Positions 40,753 through 52,715 of a DNA stretch of 64,000 nt are shown piece after piece. The position numbers were made by a program, and so were the translations under genes. Below the pieces are notes generated by a model that was not told the origin of the DNA, did no database searches, and was given only the letters and a program-made list of their open reading frames with translations. Position 1 is the first letter of the stretch; each line of letters opens with the position of its first letter. The DNA is from Acorus gramineus (Eukaryota > Streptophyta > Magnoliopsida > Acorales > Acoraceae). Location of the stretch: contig CM060851.1 of the NCBI GenBank assembly GCA_030737835.1, positions 11,836,897 through 11,900,896 of the forward strand, written 5' to 3'.

Positions 40753-43161
40753 ATGGGTAAGTTTGAGGCCTTGTTGTTGTCGCTCATTGTGCTGCTCTTG
40801 GCATTGTCTGTGAAGCCTTCAGTGGGTTATGAAGGGAAAGGGAAAGGGAAAGGGAAAGGAGGAAGCGAGGGAGAGAGTGCGTTCATGATGGAGAAGTCTA
40901 AGCAGGTGGTGAAGACTGATGGTGGGGAGGTTAGGGTCTTGAGGGGTTACATGCAGAGGGGAACATCCAATCCCATGCACATTGGGTTCATCTCCATGGA
41001 GCCCAAAACCATGTTCTTGCCTCAGTACCTCGACTCATCCCTCATCCTCTTCATCCGCACAGGTATGTATATATCAATCACTACATTCACAAATTTCTAC
41101 TATTCTTTTGTTTCTGTGATGATTTTGTGTTACTTGTGCAGGGGAAGTGAAGGTGGGATGGATACACAAGGATGAGATGGTGGAGAAGCAGCTCAAGACA
41201 GGGGACATCTACCAAATCCCAGCAGGATCCGCTTTCTACTTGCTCAACACTGGCCATGGTCAGAGGCTGAGCATAATCTGCAGCATCGACGTCTCCAACA
41301 GTTTGGGTTTCAACTCCTTCCAGGTCTCATATATACGTTGATCTTTTCCATGTTTCATGTCCAGGATTTCTTGTGTTTGGTTATTTGAAGTGATGGTCAT
41401 TTTTTTGGTGGAACAGTCATTCTTCATTGCGGGTGGGACGTATCCGACGTCGGTTCTCGCTGGATTCGACAAGAGGACTCTGGTGACAGCATTCAATGTA
41501 AGTAGTAATATATAACCCATCATGGATCTTCTGAGATTTAGGCATAGTTTGAAAATAGGTTTGAGGTGCTTTTATTTTACAATAAACTGAGATCTCTGAG
41601 CATTTTAATCGCACATCCAAATGCAGCCTTAATTTCTATCAGATACTAATGGATCATGAGGGTTGTAGGTCACCAATGAGCAACTGAGGGAGTTCTTGGG
41701 CAGGCAGAACAGTGGGCCAATCGTCTACGTGACCGAAGCTAAACAACCCCACACCTGGGCATCCCTCTTGCGTCTGAAGCAAGAAGAGGGAAGGGCAATG
41801 AAACAAGTGGAGGAAGATGACCAAGAAGAAGAAGACCCCCGTCAAAAGGGAGGTGATGATGAGCCCATCTGGACTTGGAGGAAGCTCCTCAATTCCTTCC
41901 TCGGAAAGGGCAGGAGGGGAAAAAAGGGCCCAGTCCGTGCCCCGGACTCTTACAACCTCTACAACAGGAAACCCGATTTCCAGAACAATTACGGATGGAC
42001 AATGGCACTTGACGAGTCCGACTATGCCCCCCTCAGACACTCCGGCATTGGTGTCTATCTTGTTAACCTCACCGCGGTACGCTGAATAACAAGTTTCATT
42101 TGACATAGTGTATCTCTAACCATTTGCTCAAATATTCTTTAAAAATTCCAATCTTCTCCCGGTTACTCACTCATTTGAAAAATAGTTCTCGGAAACTAAA
42201 CATTTTTAGATAATATTTGGGTTTCTTTTATTTGTGTAATTTTTTTAGTTTCCTTTCATTTGAGTATTTTATGGTATTTTTACTCAAATCTAGAATGGGA
42301 ACATGTTAAGTTTGGACAATCTGATCATCCAACTTATTTGTGACTATAGAATTTTATCACATCATTTCAAATGTTGATATATATCATTAGCATTTAATGA
42401 AAAAATATCTATAATACACATATTTTGATCTGATAAGATCAAACACTAAGTTAGACAATCATATTGTTTAACTAGCGTTGGAGCTAACCTTTTCGGAGAT
42501 GATCTATATCCAAATTTAATTAACAATTTTAATAAAAGTTCTGTTTGGTATTGCGTGATTCTAATCATTTACTCAAATATGTTTAAAAAATTCATATCTC
42601 CTCACAATTACTCACTCATTTGGTTAAAAAAAAAAAAAAAGAGCCTTGAAAATTTTTTGGAAAAAGTTTTAAGTCTCCCTTTTATTTAAATGAATTTTTT
42701 AATATTCTTTCATTTGGGTTTGGATAAAGGGTTAATCGATCTCTGATAATTTTCAGGGGTCAATGTTAGCACCGCACGTGAATCCGACAGCGACGGAGTA
42801 CGGGGTGGTGGTGAGAGGGTCGGGGACGATCCAAGTGGTGTACCCGAACGGGACGTCGGCCATGAATTCAGAGGTGCGCGAGGGTGACGCGTTCTGGATC
42901 CCGAGGTACTTTCCGTTCTGCCAGATCGCGTCGAGGAGCGGACCGTTGGAGTTCTTCGGGTTCACCACCTCGTCGCACAAGAACCAACCCCAGTTCCTCG
43001 TAGGGGGGAGTTCTGTCCTCCGAAGCATGATCGGGAGGGAGCTCGCTATGGCGTTTGATGTGAGCGAGGATCGTCTGAAGAGACTCGTTGACGCGCAGAC
43101 CGAATCGATCATACTTCCCACTTGGCCTCTGCCTCCCGCAGAGGAGAGGAGGGAAGAATGA
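40753..43161 (+). CDS. Vicilin-like seed storage protein (double-cupin, At2g28490-like)
   Basis: Five exons by GT-AG splicing: 40753-41062, 41142-41323, 41417-41497, 41669-42076 and 42757-43161, giving 461 residues. A signal peptide (about residues 1-25, MGKFEALLLSLIVLLLALSV) is followed by a Lys/Gly run (KGKGKGKGG), a first cupin (~50-200, with HIGFISMEPKTMFLPQYLDS and GDIYQIPAGSAFYLLNTG), an acidic linker (~238-256, EEDDQEEEDPRQKGG), and a second cupin (~300-440, with APHVNPTATEYGVVVRGSG and EGDAFWIPRYFPFCQIAS). This is the vicilin (7S globulin) architecture, without the long Cys-rich N-terminal domain of some vicilins. Such proteins enter the secretory pathway and accumulate in protein storage vacuoles as nitrogen reserve. 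Possible N-glycosylation sites are N191, N324 and N358. The start has the only Met before the signal peptide after the TATA box. The At2g28490-like subgroup is an inference from the RTGEVKVGW and FFIAGGTYPTSVLAGFD blocks. No damage is seen; the 680-bp fourth intron is the longest. Confidence 0.92.
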
Positions 43162-43556
43162 GGAGAAGGGAAAGAGAGAGCGTTTTAAAATTATAGGTTT
43201 GGATTTCTTGAGTTGTTTTAAGTTATGTTTGGTTATGTTTGTCCCTTTTTTTGTTCGGTTGTCTGTTCGGTCGATGTTGTTGTCGTTTTTTGCCTGTTTT
43301 TGGGACGGAGGACGTGTTTTTAAACACGTGTTGCTTATGAGATGTGAATAAGGAAGTTGTTTTGATTTTGAGTACTTTTAGTGTCTCAATCTTATATGTT
43401 ATGTTAACTTCTGTATATATTTTAATAAAAAAAAAGTAATTATATAAATGTATTCATGCATCTCATTAAAAAATAAAAAACATGTATAAACTGGAGTTTT
43501 TTTAATAAAAAATATATGGGGAAGAGTTGGGACTTAAAAAAAAATGTACATAACAT
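43162..43556. other. 3' flank of the vicilin-like gene
   Basis: Holds the likely 3' UTR: a T-rich stretch after the stop, and GTGAATAAGG near 43344 as a possible poly(A) signal region. No other gene. Confidence 0.4.
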
Positions 43557-44120
43557 ATTTTTTTTTTAGAAAAGATAGATCTTGCTATCGGTACTTTCAT
43601 TACTAAAAGTGGGTTATAAGTTCAAATTGGAGATGAAAGGATAAAGAGAAAAAACAAGAAGAAAAAAGACAATCATTGCACAGAAACAAAAGACGCGGAG
43701 GGTTTGGATGATTAGTAGACGTGATATCTATCAATTACAATTACTCCAATAGACTCCCCCCCGCGCAACCCTATGCCACTGTAAGGTAATGTTCAAACGG
43801 CCTTTGTCGAGAGAAATCCCCATAACCTCTGTAATCCCTCGTCCCCACTCCGTGATAGAGAGAGACATCATCTCCTACATGTTCTCTACATAAACCCGCG
43901 AGCCCTTGAAAATCGCTTCATTCCTTGTTCTCCATATCGCACACGTGACCGTCAGGATCACTGATCGAAGAATGATGTTAATAAGTCTCAAGTTCTCAGA
44001 TTTACGGAGAGACTTCCCCGCCTCCCACAAGGACTCGGTGTCAACGAATGAAGGGCGCCAAGATGTGACCTCCCCCACAACATCTATAGGGCTCTCAAGA
44101 CCTTGCACTGGCAGAAGAGG
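43557..44120 (-). mobile_element. 5'-truncated LINE insertion, minus strand
   Basis: On the minus strand it ends in GATCTATCTTTTCT followed by a poly-A run (plus-strand T run 43557-43567). It is flanked by a 12-bp near-perfect duplication, TGTACATAACAT (43545-43556) and TGCACATAACAT (44121-44132). The 5' part encodes scraps of the zinc-binding (zf-RVT) domain that follows RT in plant L1-type elements: LFCQCKVLRAL, then in another frame AIWRTRNEAIFKG near 43945-43907. RT and endonuclease are missing through 5' truncation. Confidence 0.8.
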
Positions 44121-44132
44121 TGCACATAACAT

Positions 44133-45256
44133 TATCTTACTCTTTAATTTTTATGGTTAGTCTAGAGCATGTATTTTGTATATATATATTTTAAAGAATG
44201 GTGTTCTCAGGATTTAATCAATTGACCTCATTTTACAGAAAGGGTGTGTTAACCGATTTTATCAAAACTCTGCACTTGTGAACGAATTGTTGAATTGTTA
44301 ATGCAGCGTACTCATGGTCAAATCAGTATTAGGAAACCATCAAACATATGATTACATGATTATGAATAACCTGAAGTGTTTTAGGTCTTATTTAGTTTAT
44401 TATTTGTTAGGTTCATTTTATATTTTATTAGTAGAAGATATGATTTGTGGTAATAATAGGTTAGTTTGGTAATTTAGATAAAGTTAATTTGTTGTGATTT
44501 GCATCCTATTTGTAGTCTATTTAAGAAGTTTTTACAGCTCTAACAGGAAATTTTTTATCAATAAAATTGTTTTTATTGAGGCGTCATCACTTTTATTCTT
44601 CATTATGGATTCAAAGATCCTTACATGAGTTCATTGGAACATTATTTCTATTGAGGAATTGTCTTTGCCTCGTTCATCACAGGGCTGAACCTGAGATTAA
44701 TTGGCTGAGATAGGGCTAAGTTCAGTCGGAGCCTAAACTAGGGTTTAAAAATAGGAGAAAATGACATTCCTGAAAATCAAATTTTATTAAGCTATTTTTA
44801 TACAAAATACTGGATTATTGGACGAGCATTGCATCGATCTCACACAGTAAACTAGTAAGAGCAGAGTTGATAACAACCAACCACTGCTTTCACAACATTC
44901 CACGGAACCTAAATAGAAAAACCAAATAATCAGATACAAGAAATCTGCGGTACAAAACAGAAATCCGTTTCTTAACTTACAATTTGCAATGCACAAAGGA
45001 GACACGTATTTGGGTTCCCATCAGACAAGGAGAAATCCCAGACCACAAAAGGCAAAAAAGAAAAAGATAAAGAAATTAAAAAGAATACTTTATATGAATT
45101 ATTCCAACCAACCTCAAAACACAATCACCAACACAAGATACTCCAAACCAGATACAAATACAACATTTAAGAGAAATCCTCAGCAGTCCCTCCCCTTTGC
45201 CTTTCCAAGTTACCAATAATTAACCCAGCTGATGTTTTTTTTTTTTTGTGCCAGAC
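44133..45256. other. Intergenic region between convergent genes
   Basis: AT-rich to ~44780. About 44407-44640 has LTR-like features (TGTTAGG start, CTATTTAAG, CAATAAAAT) but no matching ends or duplication. From ~44780 to 45256 the sequence would include the 3' UTR of the minus-strand IQD gene (for example the T-rich run at 45235-45247 and a possible plus-strand TTTATT at 44785). Confidence 0.4.
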
Positions 45257-48200
45257 CTATTTGCTTCCTCCATTGCCAACACTGATCTCAGAATTAACAG
45301 CAATGTCCTTTACAGAGGCAGAGCCAATATCCACCTTGGGAGGACCCGAATGCCTCCTAGGCATTGCTGGCAACATCCCATGCTTCTCTGCAGCTGGGAA
45401 TGACAGCCGCTTCTTCACTGAGCCAACAGAAACCCTATCCGGCGTCATATCTGGCCTTTCGTTGCTCAGAGGGCTCTGCAGCCGGGACTTTGCCTTGGCA
45501 GACTGTGTGGGGGTCATGTAGTTGGGCACTGCAGGGGAGCTTGCCAGGCTCTCATCGTCCCTCACCGATGATCCCGCAATGCTGTGCTGCCTATGTGACT
45601 GCAGGCTGAGCATGCTCCTTGAATCGTCATCCTGGCCCCACCCGCCTCGTGGGCTCGCAGGCTTTATCTTTCCTGTGATGGATGAAGCTTTGGAGGGGGT
45701 TGATGGAGAGTGACGGCTGGTGGGACGGTTCAACTTCTGGGCGAGGGGAGGATGGTCTGGGGTGAGATCCCTGCGAGCATAGGATTTGGATATTTCACCT
45801 CCAACACTTATGCTTGCACTCTTCACAGATGCTTGTGAGTCGGGCTCCCTATCAGTTGCACTCCGGCTCTCCCATGGCCGCGCTGCCATCCAACGCTCCA
45901 ACCAGCTCCAACCCCATTGTGGGTTGTTCGGATCCATGAACATTGGGTTAACTGACCTTGAAGGATTCTTTAACATTTGCTATATAAAAAAAAAAAAGGG
46001 TTGCCATATCATACAGCAGAACAAACACTGGAAAGGTGAATTTTACAATGATGATAATACAAAAAAGCATCCTATTTAATTTTTCTGATTACTCCAACCC
46101 ATTCATTTTAATCTACATGTTGTAATAGGTATGTTCTCATGCAAATTTAAAACGTAAACACCTTAACCCATTTAAGAAAAATGCAAAAATATGAATGGTC
46201 ATGGGAAAACAATAAAAAAAAAAATCTCTAATGCATAATGAAGAAAAATCCATTAGGCCTTTTGAACAAGTTGCAATCTCTAAATATAATGTAGGTTATA
46301 CTGAAATATCTGGATGAATACAACCAGCTGTTAGAGACACTTTGGCATAATTACGAAAACCTATGCAACTAGCATTTCTCATTCAGAAAATGAATTTTTC
46401 CACGAATTATGGACAGTTGAATATATGTTGTAAGATAATAGGTGTTTCAGGGACCAGAGAAAGAAAATTGAAATCAATGAGAAGAATAACAGAACAAAAT
46501 CAAATTTCGCTGCATAGATTGATGGTCCAGCCAATAAATCTTTACAAGTCAATTCAGACACCACCTAATATTATTTTGTAAAATAATATATGTATGGAAT
46601 ATCTATTGAAAGGGGAGCATTCCCACTTGAGAAGAATCTAAACACTGGAAAAGCTAACAATGGCTGGAGAAGGGCAAGTATTACTTACTTGATGAGTAAA
46701 TGCATATGCAAGTGCTCTTTCTCTTCTTATAGCGGCCTCTTGCTTATGAAGGAGACTCGTTTCGATCTGCTCTTTAGATTGCATACTGTCATCCCAATCA
46801 TCTCCCATCTGTTGCAAATTTAAAATCAATAGTATAAACATGTTGTTGAGAAAATGTCATTGTGATTACTTCTTCGAGAACGAAAAAAAATGAGGAAATG
46901 ATGAAATTGAAATATCTGCTCAAAATGAAACAGAAATGGGGAAATAGACAGGTCAACATAACTGTATATTTTCAGAAGAAAGTCAAACATATTATGCTCC
47001 CCAAAATTTAGTTAGCATGCAGTCCAGGCAAAGTTACTTCAGACAATGAATCAATTTGCTTTAGATTTTTTAAACACCAATATACATAATTTATATAAGC
47101 AGAAGTCCATATACGTAAAATTATTGTTAGATTTGATCCTCTTTGAACTTTCAGAGTGCCACAATCTTCATCAGAGCCAAAAATTTACAAAAGCAGCATT
47201 GATTTAGAATGGCACGGTCAAGAGTATTCATTCAGATCATATAGGATCGCAGGCGCAAAATCTAACTCAATTTTTTTTATCAACATATACTGTATCAGCC
47301 AGTACTTGGATGTCAAAACTGTAGATGACATGCACTGATTAGGGCTGCAACCCGAATTCCAAACTACTCAACCCTAACCCGACCCAACCCGATTTTCAAC
47401 CCGAATTGGACCAACCCGAACCCAACCCGTAATTAAATAAACCAACCCGAACCAACCCGAATTGGACCAACCCAACCCAATCCGATTTTCAACCCGAATT
47501 GGATCAACCCGATCCAACCCGAATTTCTAACATGATGTGCAAATTAAATAAATCAACTCGATCCAACCCGTAAAATTAACTATATTTACCTAAAATTTGA
47601 ACTACCCAGATTAGAAGCTAAAGTTTGATCTTTTTTTTAACTATTAGTGTGCGGGTTCGGGTTGGGAGTGAGGCCAACCTGAACCCAACCCGATTTGTGA
47701 GTCAACCCGAATTGGCCAACCCGAACCTGAACCCGATTTAGTCAACCCAACCTATGTAAAAATCGGGTTCAACCCAACTCAAGTTGCAGCCCTAGCACTG
47801 ATGCACGCATTTATTGAAATATTAATGAATGTTACATGTTTTGTATTGATTCCTGACCCGAGAAGTACCAAAAAGTACAATTTTAACTCCAAGGCAAATA
47901 AATTAGGAAAAAAGGAAAAAAAACAATCTCATTGGCTGATCATAAAAATTGTATGTGCAACGACTGAGGATGACATGTATGCACAGTGTAGTATAAATAA
48001 ATGTTAAATTTATTATTGTATTCATTCCTGAAAGTACCACTTTAATCATCAACAAGGCATATAAATTAGGAAAATCAGAAAGCAATCTATAGGATAACTT
48101 AAACAATGTGTGTGCAGTAAAATTGCCAAATTACTCTACCACAGTAGGACAAGCCAGTTACACTTGTTCTTGTACGGTAAGAAAAGGTCAGTGTGAATGA

Positions 48201-51200
48201 TCACATCAAATGTTAACTAGCCACAATTAATTTTTCATGCATGTAAAATGCTTTTTTAGAGGATTATAAAATTCTATAATCCACTATATCATGAAATGCT
48301 AATCATAACTCAAAAACAAAAGGATAGATAAACAACATAGGATCAACATATAAAAACAAAGGACAACATCTTTTAACTCTTGGAAAAACTTGTCACTCAA
48401 TAAGAATTTTTTTATCCTAAAAGATATGGAATATTATCAAACAGGAAGGATAGCGTCAAAATGTATAGTGGAAATCAATTGAATAGAACAAGTATGTAAT
48501 TACATATGTGAGTGGGTTTTGGTGATTTTAAAATTTATTACAAACAATAATAAAGCATATGGTATCCTACAAATGTGGAGTCATACATATCTGTGTGCAA
48601 ATAGACATGTAAGGTTTATACATAGGTAACTACCATGTGCACTCCTACCGTTTTAGAATGGCAAATGAACAAGATATGTTATGTAGGCTCATACAGCTGA
48701 ATAATTTGACAAAAGAAGGGCTTATTTAGGCTATTTGGCATAGATAACCATATATAGAGCTAGTCCCGTCAGCATGTAAAGTTTATGAATAGCATGTCAT
48801 ATGCACTCCTATCATTTTAGGAGGGATTGATCATACCACCTCACATAGACAACCATATATAGAATTGGTGCCTTCAACATGACCCCTTGTTACATTTTGA
48901 ATTGAATTTTTGGCTTAACCATTCTAATCAATTATAGTTATACTTTTCCAAATTCCAATCAATCAAGGAATTCAATTTCCAATATCTCTTTGAACATCTC
49001 CCCTTCCATTTGAGCGCTGCCAGTCGCCCTCGCCAATCCCCCTCCCATCCTGATCTCTCTATGTTTCTCCAAAACATAAAAAAAGGCTAAAAACCCTAAA
49101 CGATGATGGCGTTGGCGACTGCTACAAGTGGACAGAAGTGTACATAGCAATGTTGGGGGGTCAGGCGGAGTGCTATGAAGAGATGGTAGATCTCATAGAG
49201 AATGTAGTCTCCTCTGACTCTTGTGCATCTGTCAAGCAGCTCTTCGTCGAGAAGCATAAACTCTTTCCAATGGCTTATAAAAACATTCTCAACACCCGTT
49301 GCACCTCTTGGAGTATCATCTCCTCCAATGAGTAGAAATCCTGCAAAAACTCCTCAAGTATCATCTCCTCCATCGTGCAGGAGTTCTGTGCTCGTGACGT
49401 TCTTGTAAAACATTGAGAAGAGGTTATGCCCCTCAATGAAGAGCTGCTCAACCGCTATGGTGGAGTCAGATGGAGAGACTACCTTCTCCATGAACTCTAC
49501 CATCTCATAGCACTTCGCTTGCCCCTGCTTTTCCATGTACACATTCTCCTCCCTACTCGCCACGGTCGTCAACGCCAATACAATTCCTAAACAGAGAGAT
49601 CGGGGTTGGAGGGGACTGGCAGCACTTGAGTGGAAGGGAGATGTTTAAAGGAATATTGAAAATTGAATTACTATGTTGATTAGGGTATGAAAGACTACGA
49701 TTATGGTTGATTAGAATGTACAAGCCAAAAATTCAATTCAAAATTTAACGAGCGGTCATGCGAAGCACAGGCTATACATATGGTTAGCTATGTAGGGTAG
49801 CCTGATCAAGTCTTTCTAAAATGGTAGGAGTTCACATGACATCATAAACTTACTTGTTGTAGGCATTGGCTCTATATATGGTTAGCTATGTGGGGTAGCC
49901 TGATCAAGCCCTTCGAAAATGGTAGCAGTGCACATGGCATGCACCTATGTATGAATCTTATAAGTTTGTCTACACACACGCGCGCAAATAAGTTTGTCCC
50001 GAGTTGGCACTGAGGATGTTGAAGGGTAACTGAAGATTCTACATGTCCTCTGGTCCATAAAACCCTCTCATATATTTAATTACATACCTAATAGCACCCC
50101 AATAAGAATTCTTTATAACTATAAATTTTTAAGACCCCCAATCCCAGCAACAAATGAGAGTTAGAATCCACTAGAAGAACACATTAATAAGAGACAAGAA
50201 TGATTATCTTAGAGAGAGGGAGAAAAGAATGTTGAATGGTTGCAAATATATGAGAATTGCAGCAGCCAATCACTTTGGAAGATGGCTCATTAAAAAGGTT
50301 AAATAAATTACCTTAGAGGGTTATGTATTGCATATTGGTAACACACATACCTGTACCAGCAAACTAAAGCTACAAAGGAGATTTGCTTAATCAAACGCTT
50401 GATATGGTCATAAGAGTACAATTTAACCAATGAATATGATTTAAAGTTTATAAAATATATATTTTCGGTTAATGAACATCACCTTGAAGTTTGGACACTC
50501 TAAATCATTATTTGAATGAGAACATTCAACAGGTCCAGTAATTATTATTCATAAGTCATTCATATATATAATTGTGAATGTTGAGGTTCTTTAGTGAAAT
50601 GTTGTGACATTACCTGCATATAAATATTGAGATTAAATGTTAATAAAAATGTTCTTTCATGTCAAAATTACTCTATAAATATTGTTACTTCTCTGGGTGG
50701 CATGAATAATTTTACCACAATATCATCCAAAAAGAAAAGGAATGCAAAATGCAATGCAAAGAATAAGAAACCAGACTATGATACCTCCATAACCTCTAGG
50801 GAAAACATAATATATTTTAGGAACACATGTATAATGATATAAAAGACAACTTACAGAAGCTCTCAAGTTTTCACGCTCCCGTTCACATTTGAGTTGCAGT
50901 TGGCGCTGAAGAGCCAGATTTTCTTCAGTCATTCTGATCCTCCTCGAGCGAATTTGAGACTGCACTCTAGCCAGAGTCTGCATGCAACGTAATGTGGTAG
51001 TTGCCTGACGTTTAACACTTTGACCATCTATCAGTGCTTTCAGCCTAACAAGTCCTCTAAGTGCCCGCAGTGCTCTCCTTGCCTTAAAAATTAGAGAAAA
51101 GAAAGGAATAAGTAAAACCAACCAAAACTCAGATAGCACACAGCTTTTGATGAATCCTACAGATTTTATCAGACTAACAATGCTTCAAATGTGAAACCAA

Positions 51201-52715
51201 TGTGATACTGAATATGTTTCAGTTAACTTCATCAGAAAAGTTACTTTCTCTATTTTTAAAAACATAAAAATAAGATCTCGTTCATTAAAAATGTAATTTT
51301 TTGTATAAAAAAAAAAAGAAGTTAAAATCCTAGTATCCGACACACCTCTATCACAAAGTTCAAGATGAAAAAAAGGAGCATTCACTGAATTATGATATGC
51401 ATTGAAATTATAGAGGAAAGGTCAAGATATACCCTCACACAGAGTGCAGCAGTTTTAGCCCATGATCTGGGCACCAAATGGAGATTGATTGCCAAGAGCA
51501 TGAGAAAGAAATAGGGAAAGTATTAAAGAAAAAGGAATTAGAGTGGGGAAAAGGGTTGTCCATAATTTACAATGGAAAATCATTAGAGCAGGAGAGAACC
51601 CATAGTCCAAAGAGCAAACATGAACGAGAGTGGAAAGAAATCATAAGTTTCCTGCAATTGATAAACGGATCAACGATAAACAACTAGTGATGAGAACTCG
51701 ATTAACGACCTCCATATTCCAAACTTCAAATCTACTCCCCACTTTCCAGGCAACCCACCAATTGGAAAATTGCCTTGAGAGTACCAATCATTCTATGTTC
51801 GGCTGGATTCATAAAAGGAGACTCTTTTATAGTTTGACAAACCTTGACATATAAGTGCCTACTATTTTCAGTGACCAATATCAACAAAAATGAAGTTTAA
51901 TTTCCAATATTGGCCTCATGAAAACAGACATAAAAGAAGCCAATAATTATCATCCGAAAAATAGGAAAGGATCCAGTCAGTCACTAAATAAGAATTTACA
52001 ACCCACATCGGCCATCTTCAACCCTTACTCAACCAAATACCTAAATTTCACTAAAAATTTGAATAAAAGTTTCATTTGATATGGAATGTCTCCCACCATC
52101 ACTTTGTGTTTTACTCAAAATCTATTAAAAAATTCCCATCTGCTCCCAATTATTTCCTACAAAAGGTTTGAGTCTCCCTCGATTTTTAGATAAAAATTTG
52201 ATTTTTACTCAAATTTAAATTTGGGTATAAGATTGGAGACACTCTAAGAAATACTGAAAGAGAGTTCCATTAGATTTTGATAATTATACCAAGTACCCAC
52301 GGAACGCGGTCTGGATCTTGATGGCAGCAATATCCTCGCTCGACTTCCCGGAGTACCGCGACGTAGGCGTGGTGAGACGAACAACCTCCGCGGCCGCCTG
52401 TGCAGCAGCCACAGCCGCCTCTGCGGCGACGGCGGTGGCAATAGCCACAGAGTAGGCATGCTTGCTCTGCTCATTCTCCACATCCGTGATCTTCACCTGC
52501 TCGTTCGGTGGAGGAGGAGCTGGCGTTGGCGGCTTTTCTGAAGCCGGTGGCCCCGCCGACGATGTTCCCAACGAAGACGAAGAGGGATCTGCGGATCTTG
52601 ATTTCCCGAACCCCCATTTCTTCTTCGACCTGTGGTTTCCCTGTTCTTTCTTCTCCTTCGATTCGGGGCTGAACACCCTCTTCACCGCGCCGAACCAGTT
52701 CCCTTTCTTCCCCAT
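45257..52715 (-). CDS. IQD: IQ67-domain (IQD) calmodulin-binding protein, IQD2/IQD3-like
   Basis: Four exons on the minus strand: 52715-52290, 51082-50855, 46808-46689 and 45979-45257, all phase 0, giving 498 residues. The N-terminus [20 protein letters not shown] is the usual IQD start. After an Ala-rich stretch comes the IQ67 domain (about residues 126-205): [34 protein letters not shown], then [20 protein letters not shown]. Its characteristic phase-0 intron falls right after RGYL. Exon 3 has [20 protein letters not shown] and [13 protein letters not shown]. Exon 4 has [56 protein letters not shown] and KKRLSFP, the DUF4005 end found in the IQD2/IQD3 subgroup. IQD proteins bind calmodulin and are scaffold proteins at microtubules, membranes or nucleus; several help set cell shape. 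Frame and splice sites are intact. Intron 2 is 4,046 bp and contains two transposable elements. Confidence 0.93.
47340..47794. mobile_element. hAT-type MITE, complete, 455 bp
   Basis: Inverted ends TAGGGCTGCAAC and GTTGCAGCCCTA are flanked by a perfect 8-bp duplication GCACTGAT (47332-47339 and 47795-47802). The body consists of (ACCCGACCCAACCCGAATT)-type repeats. It lies in IQD intron 2. A truncated relative lies at 32109-32542. Confidence 0.92.
49103..49350 (+). pseudogene. 14-3-3 protein N-terminal fragment, left copy
   Basis: Starts ATGATGGCGTTGGCGACTGC at 49103. After a frame disturbance near 49120-49140, the frame reads [60 protein letters not shown], then a stop at 49333. Compare the 14-3-3 pattern (VYMAKLAEQAERYEEMV... 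[20 protein letters not shown]). It covers helices 1-3 only. The upstream 100 bases resemble a 5' leader (AAAACCCTAAACG before the ATG). It is a captured, decayed fragment. Confidence 0.85.
49354..49578 (-). pseudogene. 14-3-3 protein N-terminal fragment, right inverted copy
   Basis: The 74-codon minus frame from ATG 49578: [74 protein letters not shown]. It keeps the REENVYM start and EMVEFMEKV block of 14-3-3 proteins better than the left copy. Homology fades after YKNV, where a short repeat (GGAGGAGATGATACT) occurs twice at the centre of the palindrome. The two copies are convergent. Confidence 0.85.

Larger units (their letters stand above)
48590..49983. mobile_element. Fold-back element with two inverted 14-3-3 gene fragments
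   Basis: A ~700-bp left half and ~630-bp right half are reverse complements with scattered mismatches. The arms carry subterminal repeats (CCATATATAGAG, TGCACTCCTACC, TTGATCA blocks, twice per arm), then TTTTGAATTGAATTTTTGGC, then a 5' leader-like stretch, then 14-3-3 coding fragments meeting near 49350. Ends are approximate: the TIRs begin near TGTGTGCAAATAGACATG (left) and GTCTACACACACGCGC (right). No transposase is present. Gene-fragment capture and TIRs suggest a Pack-MULE-like or Foldback-like element. It sits inside an intron of the IQD gene. Confidence 0.8.
46809..50854 (-). other. Intron 2 of the IQD gene, expanded by transposable elements
   Basis: Donor GTAAGT (minus strand, just below 50855) and acceptor TTGCAACAG (just above 46808). 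It holds a hAT-type MITE (47340-47794) and a 14-3-3-carrying fold-back element (about 48590-49983). The rest is AT-rich without recognised genes. Confidence 0.85.

Noticed and set aside
44407-44640. Possible solo LTR (TGTTAGG start, CTATTTAAG, CAATAAAAT)
   Set aside because: No matching CA end with a duplicated target could be found.
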